The position numbers and the translations under genes were made by a program. 30,687 nucleotides of DNA from DAIUFH01 sp036844705. Lineage in GTDB: Bacteria; Bacillota; Clostridia; Tissierellales; Tissierellaceae. Location: the NCBI GenBank assembly GCA_036844705.1, contig DAIUFH010000021.1, forward strand, positions 1 through 30,687, written 5' to 3'. Positions 24,909-30,687 of this stretch are shown in pieces (position 1 is the stretch's first letter; each line of letters starts with the position of its first letter). Under the pieces are notes generated by a model, which was not told the origin of the DNA, searched no databases, and saw only the letters and a list, made by a program, of their open reading frames with translations.

Positions 24909-25592
24909 ATGATAATTGCAAAGGATGTAGATTTAAAGTATCCTGATGGAACACTGGGCATAAGAGGTGTTAATTTAAATATACCGGATGGATCTATTAC
25001 CTATATATCTGGGCCAAGTGGATCTGGTAAAACTAGCTTTTTAAAACTCTTAATAGGCATTGAACTGCCTACATCAGGTTCTTTGACAGTATCAGGTTAT
25101 GATATGAATAATTTAAGTGATAAAGAATTAAGAGCCTTAAGAAGAAATATTGGTCCTATATTTCAGGATTTTAAACTTTTAGATGGCAGAACTGTCATGG
25201 ATAATGTACTTATAGGCATGAGATTTCTTAACTTTTCGAATAAGAATATGAAAGAAGCAGCTTTATCATCTATTGAAAGAGTAGGACTTGGACATAAGGT
25301 TAAATCTCTAGTGGACAATTTGTCCTATGGAGAACGTCAAAGAGTTGCCATTGCCAGAGCTGTAGCCCGAAAGCCTTCTTTGATAGTAGCTGATGAGCCT
25401 ACAGGTAATCTTGATAGAGACAATTCTTTAAATATATTGGAGTTGTTAAGATCATTCAGTGACAATGAAACAACAGTTATAATCACTACCCATGCTACCC
25501 ATCTTATTGAGGATGAAGTAAATTGTACAAAGATTCATGTCCTTAATGGAGAGTTTAGGGTGGAGGAGGCAGCATATGAAAACAATCGTTAG
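24909..25592 (+). CDS. ftsE: FtsE, ATPase of the FtsEX cell-division complex
   Basis: A 227-residue ATPase of normal FtsE length. It has Walker A GPSGSGKT (35-42), Q-loop IFQDFKLLDGRTV (typical of FtsE), signature LSYGERQRVAIARA, Walker B IVADEPTGNLD and H-loop TTHATH. The serine-tyrosine in the signature (LSYGE instead of LSGGE) is a small departure. GGAGGG lies 7 bases before the ATG. It overlaps ftsX by 17 bases. With FtsX it converts ATP hydrolysis to control of wall hydrolases at the septum or during elongation. Confidence 0.94.
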   Translation: MIIAKDVDLKYPDGTLGIRGVNLNIPDGSITYISGPSGSGKTSFLKLLIGIELPTSGSLTVSGYDMNNLSDKELRALRRNIGPIFQDFKLLDGRTVMDNVLIGMRFLNFSNKNMKEAALSSIERVGLGHKVKSLVDNLSYGERQRVAIARAVARKPSLIVADEPTGNLDRDNSLNILELLRSFSDNETTVIITTHATHLIEDEVNCTKIHVLNGEFRVEEAAYENNR

Positions 25593-26451
25593 AAATACAG
25601 GGTATTTTTTTAAAGAGATAAAAACCATGATTAAGCTGGACTTTTTTTCTAATCTTTTCTCAATAATAAGCCTTGGATTTATATTTTTCATTCTTTCCTT
25701 GATAATTGCAGGGGGTTGGGGTACAAATTATATGATAGAGGCAATAGAAGATGAGGCTGAAATAAGTGTATATTATACAAAGGACTCACAAGTATCAACT
25801 ATTTCCGAAAAAATAAGAAGTATTGATGGTGTAAGAGAAGTAATAGAAATCAATGCAGCTGAAGCTAAAGAAGAGATAAGTGAAATCATGGGAGAAGAAT
25901 CAAGAATACTGGAATTGTTTGAACACAATCCCTTTAGCCCATATATTGAAGTAAAGATAGACCTGGATTTTATGGACACTGTTGCTGACGAAGTTAAGAA
26001 AATTGAGGGAGTAGAACTTGTAAGGGATAACAAGGAAATACTTGACAAGCTTAAAGGAATATCAAGCTTAGCAAATATATTGGGAGCGCTTCTTGTAATC
26101 GCAGTCAGTGTTGCCACACTGGTGATTACATCTCATATAATAAGACAGGGAATTTATATGAATAAAGAACAAATAAATACCTTAAGACTTCTAGGTGCCC
26201 CTGAGGGATTTATAAATCTGCCTTTTATACTTGAGGGAATAATAATGACTATATTAGCAGGCTTTTTATCTATGTCACTTATCTTTATTGTTTTTAAATA
26301 TATAAGTTCAAAATTGACAGTATCCCTTCCTTTCTTAATATTACCGGATGCTCATGATATGCTATTGGGAATGGGTGCAATCAATCTTATTTTAAGTTTA
26401 GTTCTAGGACTGGTCGGAAGCCTATTTGGATTAAAATCTACAAAGAAATAA
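25576..26451 (+). CDS. ftsX: FtsX, membrane subunit of the FtsEX complex
   Basis: A 291-residue membrane protein. The start at 25576 (MKTIVRNTGYFFKEI) is chosen because GGAGGAGG lies just upstream; an earlier in-frame ATG has none. Four membrane helices are visible (about 27-48, 163-186, 216-240, 260-284). A large external loop (about 50-160) contains the paired SIDGVREV and IEGVELV repeats typical of the FtsX extracellular domain. The external loop should contact the upstream coiled-coil protein. A terminator follows directly. Confidence 0.93.
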   Translation: MKTIVRNTGYFFKEIKTMIKLDFFSNLFSIISLGFIFFILSLIIAGGWGTNYMIEAIEDEAEISVYYTKDSQVSTISEKIRSIDGVREVIEINAAEAKEEISEIMGEESRILELFEHNPFSPYIEVKIDLDFMDTVADEVKKIEGVELVRDNKEILDKLKGISSLANILGALLVIAVSVATLVITSHIIRQGIYMNKEQINTLRLLGAPEGFINLPFILEGIIMTILAGFLSMSLIFIVFKYISSKLTVSLPFLILPDAHDMLLGMGAINLILSLVLGLVGSLFGLKSTKK

Positions 26452-26452
26452 C

Positions 26453-26492
26453 AAATACCTTGGATATTTTATAAAACATCCAAGGTATTTTT
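26453..26492 (+). terminator. Terminator of the coiled-coil/ftsEX operon
   Basis: A 13-bp perfect stem (26453-26465 with 26478-26490) and 12-base loop is followed by T residues. It starts 1 base after the ftsX stop and lies between convergent genes. Confidence 0.92.
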
Positions 26493-26509
26493 AGTCTTTA
26501 TATATTTAT

Positions 26510-27847
26510 TTAAATTCCAGCTCTACTCGTAATAGACTCCATTCTTTTTTTGCTATTATAAAGAATTTCCTCTTCATCCAAAGTTAAAACTTCACGATTT
26601 TTCATAATAAGTTTTCCATCAATTATAACATCATTAACATCATGTGCACCTACTGCACCAACAAATGTTTTAATTATATTATGTGTCGGCAAAATGTGGG
26701 GTTTATCTATGTCAATTAATATAATATCCGCCCTTTTTTCTGCTTCAATAGTGCCAATCTTTTCCTCCAACTGAAGTGCCTTAGCTCCACCTAACGTTCC
26801 CATTTTAATTAGCTCTTTTGCAGTAAGTACAGCTGGATCAAAATAAGGCAACCCCCAAAATGCTTTTATTCCACTATGAAAAATTTTAATCTCATCAAAT
26901 AAACTTAAACTCGATTGAGCCGCTCCATCAGAACCTAATCCTACAGATATACCCATTTCTAACATACGAGGTGTTTTAGGAAACCCATGGGATGAAAAGT
27001 TAGCTCTAGGGCAGTGTATTATCTTAATATCTTTTTCTTTTATTAAAGTTAAATCTCCTTCTGACAAAACAACATTGTGGGCTGTTAGTAAATTTGGCCC
27101 TAATACGCCCATTTCATTCAAAAATTCAACCGGCCTTTTTTTGTAATTCTGAAGACAAAAACTTACTTCATCTTTGTGTTCACATAAATGTGCATGGATT
27201 CCGGTCGAATACTCCTTAGCTTTTTCTCCAATCATTCGTACTAATTTTGGTGAGCAAGTCATCACTTGCCTTATTGCAAACCATATATCTATTCGTCCAT
27301 CACCTTTGCCTTGATATCCACTATATAATTCTTCTGTAGCTTTTATTACTTCTTCTGGTGTTTCTTTCATAGGGTCAGCTATGGCATTCCCCATATCCAT
27401 TGTAGATTTAGCAATAGCAGCTCTCATGCCTGATTCAACTACAGCATCTGCTACTCTATTCATATGCACTCCGCCTGAATCTGCGAATGCAGTAGTTCCA
27501 GACTTTATCATCTCTAAACAACTTAATTTAGCACTGTGATAAACATCATCAGGTGTTAAATTGCTTTCAAATGGAACCAAAAACCTTGTCCATATCATAG
27601 GATATTCATCCATAGTTCGCCCACGTAAAAGTTGTTGACATGTATGAGTATGGGCATCTATTAGACCAGGCATAGCTAATTTTCCTTTACCATCTATGGT
27701 AGTAGCAGCTTTGTATTTTTCACTAATATATATCGCATCTCCAATTTCCAAAATCTTACCATCTTTTATAGCAATCCCTTGGTCTTCTATTACATTAAAG
27801 TCAGAAGTTAAGAGAAAACAATTTTTAATTAACAAATCACAGTTCAT
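26510..27847 (-). CDS. Amidohydrolase, SsnA/MtaD-like deaminase or hydrolase
   Basis: A 445-residue cytoplasmic metal-dependent hydrolase of the deaminase/chlorohydrolase branch. The start at 27847 (MNCDLLIKNC) has GGAGG 8 bases upstream; an earlier in-frame ATG has none. Metal-site features are DAHTH (His66, His68), HAHLCEHKDE (His220, Glu223), LTAHNVV (His257) and GLGSDG (Asp307). This set is typical of methylthioadenosine/S-adenosylhomocysteine, guanine or atrazine-type deaminases. The C-terminal KRADIILIDIDKPH block is also typical. It follows a two-gene DUF3100-type membrane system on the same strand, which suggests its substrate is imported rather than made inside. Substrate class, most likely a heterocyclic amine or amide, is an inference. 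Confidence 0.85.
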   Translation of the reverse strand: MNCDLLIKNCFLLTSDFNVIEDQGIAIKDGKILEIGDAIYISEKYKAATTIDGKGKLAMPGLIDAHTHTCQQLLRGRTMDEYPMIWTRFLVPFESNLTPDDVYHSAKLSCLEMIKSGTTAFADSGGVHMNRVADAVVESGMRAAIAKSTMDMGNAIADPMKETPEEVIKATEELYSGYQGKGDGRIDIWFAIRQVMTCSPKLVRMIGEKAKEYSTGIHAHLCEHKDEVSFCLQNYKKRPVEFLNEMGVLGPNLLTAHNVVLSEGDLTLIKEKDIKIIHCPRANFSSHGFPKTPRMLEMGISVGLGSDGAAQSSLSLFDEIKIFHSGIKAFWGLPYFDPAVLTAKELIKMGTLGGAKALQLEEKIGTIEAEKRADIILIDIDKPHILPTHNIIKTFVGAVGAHDVNDVIIDGKLIMKNREVLTLDEEEILYNSKKRMESITSRAGI

Positions 27848-28015
27848 ATTAAAACCTCCAATTCTATAAGTGTTAGTAAATTTAAATACAGCTGAGGATT
27901 TCAACTTCTAAATATAGAAATATTCTACTTAACACAATTACTAATGTAACACACATTTAATCCTACACAGAGTCATATGCGTTTTTATCAACATGTATCT
28001 TACTCTATTTTCACA

Positions 28016-28462
28016 TTAAATTACTCCTGTTAATTTAAGTACTATTTGTGCAACTAGAGCAGATCCGACAAATGTACCTGCAAAAACCAGTATTGCAACT
28101 AATATATATTTAGGTCCTTGACGAATAAAAGGTTTCCATCTTGTTCCAAGTGAAATACCAATATAAGCTACTGATACAGCTGAAGGTGCAGTAAAACCTA
28201 TTTTACCAACGTGTGTTAATACTAATTGAGAAATTGGTGAAATTGGAGATGCTACTAAGATAGCTAATAAAGAAACATAAGTAATCATAGGTAGCTTAAA
28301 TGGAAGTATCATACTAATTAATTTGCCACCCAATGCAATTGCAGATAATATTAAAACACCAGGAATAGAATCAATTATGGATGTTTGAAATCCAACTAAA
28401 TTTACAGCAAGAATAATTAGCCCACTGAGCAATATTACCAAAATCCATTCATTAATTTTCAT
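28016..28462 (-). CDS. Small membrane protein, partner of the DUF3100 protein
   Basis: A 148-residue protein with four to five likely membrane helices and almost no soluble part. It begins 11 bases inside the end of the DUF3100 gene, with GAGGGGG 9 bases upstream of the ATG, so the two are translated together. Conserved-looking features are the central PISPISQLVLTHVGKIGFTAPSAV segment and the YIGISLGTRWK segment. I do not recognise a named family with certainty. The tight coupling suggests the two form one transporter, and their combined size (about 430 residues) is that of a single secondary carrier. Confidence 0.75.
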   Translation of the reverse strand: MKINEWILVILLSGLIILAVNLVGFQTSIIDSIPGVLILSAIALGGKLISMILPFKLPMITYVSLLAILVASPISPISQLVLTHVGKIGFTAPSAVSVAYIGISLGTRWKPFIRQGPKYILVAILVFAGTFVGSALVAQIVLKLTGVI

Positions 28463-29303
28463 TTTTTTCTACCCCCTCTATTTCTTTCCTTTTTATCCTT
28501 CTTATCCAAAAGTCTGTGTATTTATTAGTAAGAGGTAACCCAATGAATAATCCAAAGATTACACCATCTATTCCTGTTAATACATCACTAGCTCCACCTA
28601 ACATAGAAATTTGTTCAGTCCATTCAGGATATATCTCAGATAATGTAGCTACAGCTGCAGCCATTCTAGTACCACTACCAACTCCCGAAGCCATCCCAAG
28701 GGCCATAGGATGAAACAAATTTGTCGACGCAGTAATACTTGCTATAAGCCCAAATATCGCAGTTCCTATCAATGTACCGACTAGATACACAGAAAGAGTA
28801 CCTTCCATTTCCTTACTATTTCCTCCATAAACTGAAGTAATTAGGGCTAAATTTGTTTCTCGGTTAATTGAGTGTGTAGCCCCTACTATTTGCTTCCTAC
28901 CTAAACCAAGGGCAACAGCAACAGGTACGGAAATAAATATAGTTCCTATATTCCCAAATTCTTGAAGTATCAGAGCCGGACCAACTTCAACCAATTCCGT
29001 AAAACTTCCACCAGCAGAAATACCCAGTTTAGCCATAAAAAGTGAAATAGCTATTGACGCAAATTGAGAAGCCGTTTCGGATTCTTCTTCAGTGAAAAAC
29101 CCCAATAAGTCCTTACCTAATACAGTTCCCATCACAAGACTATACATCATAGGAACTATTGCAATAATTAATGGTCCAAAACGAATTGTTTTACTACCAA
29201 TTAATTCTGCAATAACAGCAAGTACTAATGTTCCAATAAATACCCGGTAACTATTTCTTAACAGCTTTGTCAACCCATTTTTTTGTACATTCTTATTATC
29301 CAA
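28452..29303 (-). CDS. DUF3100-family membrane protein
   Basis: A 283-residue membrane protein with about eight helices that I assign to the DUF3100 family from its overall pattern. Notable segments are ELIGSKTIRFGPLIIAIVPM, ISLFMAKLGISAGGSFTEL, ATHSINRETNLALITSVYG and HPMALGMASGVGSGTRMAA. The glycine-rich blocks look like substrate-contact regions of a carrier. The start codon is TTG at 29303, supported by AAGGAGG 9 bases upstream. It is the first gene of a unit that continues into the small membrane partner and probably into the amidohydrolase 168 bases further. A transport role is inferred from context. No function is established as far as I know. Confidence 0.78.
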   Translation of the reverse strand: MDNKNVQKNGLTKLLRNSYRVFIGTLVLAVIAELIGSKTIRFGPLIIAIVPMMYSLVMGTVLGKDLLGFFTEEESETASQFASIAISLFMAKLGISAGGSFTELVEVGPALILQEFGNIGTIFISVPVAVALGLGRKQIVGATHSINRETNLALITSVYGGNSKEMEGTLSVYLVGTLIGTAIFGLIASITASTNLFHPMALGMASGVGSGTRMAAAVATLSEIYPEWTEQISMLGGASDVLTGIDGVIFGLFIGLPLTNKYTDFWIRRIKRKEIEGVEKNEN

Positions 29304-29511
29304 TATTTTTTACCTCCTTTTTTCAAATAATTTAATTAAAAATGGCTTTGATATATTTTTTAAGCTTAGCCAAGCATTAAATCACCACCTTAAAGTACTC
29401 TTTCCCCTCTTAAAATTCATCTCTCATGAAAATCCTTAATGCAATTTATCACATTACCGTCATAAAGCAACTAGGTAATTATAGTAGTTACTAAAAATAT
29501 ATTTCATATAT

Positions 29512-29547
29512 AATGTATTTATACATTTCATTTTGCATAATTATCAA
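29512..29547 (-). promoter_or_regulatory. Promoter of the DUF3100/amidohydrolase unit with overlapping palindrome
   Basis: Minus strand TTGATA (29547-29542), an 18-base spacer and TATAAA (29523-29518). A palindrome with AATGTAT arms (29512-29527) overlaps the -10 box and could be an operator. AT-richness lowers the certainty. Confidence 0.45.
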
Positions 29548-29602
29548 CTTAAAGATATCTCTAGCAAAGTATCTGACTTCACTGGATACACTCCCATTAA
29601 AT

Positions 29603-29634
29603 AAAAAACCAAGACTTCTTTTGAAATCTTGGTT
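29603..29634 (-). terminator. Terminator of the SLH-protein gene
   Basis: On the minus strand AACCAAGA pairs with TCTTGGTT (29634-29627 with 29614-29607), with a partly paired interior, and is followed by a T-rich run. It lies 9 bases after the stop codon. Confidence 0.85.
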
Positions 29635-29642
29635 CGTAATTT

Positions 29643-30617
29643 CTATTTAAATTTCTTATATGTTCTATAGGTAAGTACTACCGCCTGTTCCCTGGTAGTA
29701 TGCTCAGTTGGATTGATAAGTCCATTGCTGTCTCCCATAAGTATATCGTACTCTCGCATAAAATTTACTTCATGTATTGCCCATTCAGCTATATTGGATT
29801 CAGGTGTTGGTGATATATTTTTTCCATAACTAAAATCCATATTAGGATACATTAATTCCAATGTTCTTTTCAACATTACAGCCATTTCCTGTCTGGTTAC
29901 AGGAGTCTTCGGAGAAAAGTTCCCATCTCCTACGCCCTTAACTATCCCAAGTTTAGCAGCTTTCAAAACATCAGGTTCATTTGTATCTTTAAAGGACTGA
30001 CCTTCATAGTTTACAGTAATACCAGTATGAAGCTCGTATAGCTTTATTACAACTTCACTAAATTCTTCCCTAGTAATTACCTTTTTCATATCCTGTCTAA
30101 TGGCTTCTGGTATCATACCAACCTCTGAAGCCTTATCAAGCTCTTCAAAAGCCCACTTACTTGCATTCTGATAAAGAGGCTGAAATCCTAGCAATACAGG
30201 ACTAGAAAAGTTACTATAAATATATTCACTTGTTCCATTTTTCAGATATTTATATCTGATTCTAAAGCTATAGCTGTTATTGTCTAAATCTATGGAATCA
30301 TCAATCAATCCTTCTTCCATTGGATCTATTGTAACATAAGATCTGCCAGCCTCTATAGTTGGCAACTCTCCTGTTGGAAGTTCTCTATGAGCTGATATCC
30401 AATCTCCTCTTCCTTCTCTAAAGTCTATCTGATATTCAACTCCTTGAAAAGCAAAATTTGACATAGGGTTTTTCCAACCTAACTTGAAACAATCATTTTC
30501 TACCTCTAATGTAAGATATTCTGGAGTACCCAATTCAACATCAGCACTCTCCTCTGCATATACTGCACTTGATAAAGCCATTATAATGCAAAGTATAATA
30601 ATAAATTTTCGGTTCAT
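29643..30617 (-). CDS. Secreted Fn3-like protein with C-terminal SLH repeats
   Basis: A 324-residue exported protein. The start at 30617 (MNRKFIIILCIIMALSSAVYAEE) is chosen because GGAGG lies 5 bases upstream; signal cleavage is likely after Ala21. Residues about 33-143 look like a fibronectin type III-like beta-sandwich (LEVENDCFKLGWKNP, YQIDFREGRGDW, YSFRIRYKY). Three SLH-like repeats follow at about 150-200, 209-258 and 270-322. The middle one is clearest (FKDTNEPDVLKAAKLGIVKGVGDGNFSPKTPVTRQEM). SLH repeats normally bind pyruvylated wall polymers, so the protein should be held at the cell surface. What the Fn3-like part binds is unknown. Confidence 0.87.
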   Translation of the reverse strand: MNRKFIIILCIIMALSSAVYAEESADVELGTPEYLTLEVENDCFKLGWKNPMSNFAFQGVEYQIDFREGRGDWISAHRELPTGELPTIEAGRSYVTIDPMEEGLIDDSIDLDNNSYSFRIRYKYLKNGTSEYIYSNFSSPVLLGFQPLYQNASKWAFEELDKASEVGMIPEAIRQDMKKVITREEFSEVVIKLYELHTGITVNYEGQSFKDTNEPDVLKAAKLGIVKGVGDGNFSPKTPVTRQEMAVMLKRTLELMYPNMDFSYGKNISPTPESNIAEWAIHEVNFMREYDILMGDSNGLINPTEHTTREQAVVLTYRTYKKFK

Positions 30618-30687
30618 TATTTCCTCCATTTTTATAACTATATTTCATCATCATGATCAAGAGTTATTTCTATCATATTATCATCAT

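Larger units (their letters stand above)
29304..29642. other. Gene-free 339-base stretch: leader of the DUF3100 unit and 3' end of the SLH gene
   Basis: It holds the terminator of the SLH gene (29603-29634), a predicted promoter for the DUF3100 unit (29518-29547) and a leader of about 200 bases. The leader contains a strong ribosome site followed by a three-codon frame (ATG CTT GGC TAA on the minus strand, 29377-29366). I see no further gene or known riboswitch structure. Confidence 0.5.

Noticed and set aside
30638..30687. Possible end of an upstream gene with an acidic tail (DDNMIEITLDHDDEI) running off the right edge
   Set aside because: Only 15 codons are visible and the repeated ATGATG sequence gives aspartates by chance; it needs sequence beyond the window.
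1..30687. CRISPR arrays, tRNA genes, rRNA genes, known riboswitches or complete insertion sequences
   Set aside because: Read on both strands; no regularly spaced repeats, cloverleaf patterns, transposase genes or recognisable riboswitch cores were seen.

Overview
The window comes from the chromosome of a low-GC, AT-rich Gram-positive anaerobe, most likely a member of the Clostridia or Tissierellia. This rests on strong AGGAGG ribosome sites before almost every gene, several TTG starts, an SLH-domain surface protein, FtsEX with a secreted coiled-coil partner, and genes for using modified amino acids. It cannot be assigned to a species from the sequence alone. No tRNA, rRNA, CRISPR array, prophage or complete insertion sequence was seen.

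Layout. (1) 1-4399, minus strand: genes for salvage of N-modified amino acids. They are a cut-off multi-span permease, an N-acyl-D-amino-acid deacylase, a small membrane protein and an M20-type N-carbamoyl-amino-acid/allantoate amidohydrolase, with a gene remnant at 978-1133. (2) 4461-9858: a Crp/Fnr regulator diverges from a four-gene efflux operon (HlyD adaptor, two ABC ATPases, ABC-2 permease), with a perfect 24-bp palindrome between them. (3) 9888-23639, minus strand: a large carbohydrate locus, in transcription order PTS IIA, IIB, IIC, a ribulose-phosphate-3-epimerase-like protein, a HAD phosphatase, a strong terminator, then a new promoter/operator and a sugar-binding lipoprotein, RbsA-like ATPase, two RbsC-like permeases, M42 peptidase-like protein, FGGY kinase and BtpA-family protein. 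ptsI (enzyme I) follows. (4) 23795-26451, plus strand: a secreted coiled-coil protein with FtsE and FtsX. (5) 26510-29303, minus strand: an amidohydrolase/deaminase with a two-gene DUF3100-type membrane system. (6) 29643-30617, minus strand: a secreted Fn3-like/SLH protein.

The most notable unit is region 3. It holds counterparts of every structural gene of the poorly understood Escherichia coli sgc cluster (IIA, IIB, IIC, epimerase SgcE, BtpA-like SgcQ, M42-like SgcX). Here they are combined with a complete ribose-type ABC importer, a sugar kinase and a sugar-phosphate phosphatase, and ptsI lies directly downstream. This suggests a sugar or sugar-derivative pathway fed by two uptake routes; the substrate cannot be read from the sequence. 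The second notable unit is region 2, where the palindrome is placed to let the Crp/Fnr protein activate the exporter and block its own transcription.
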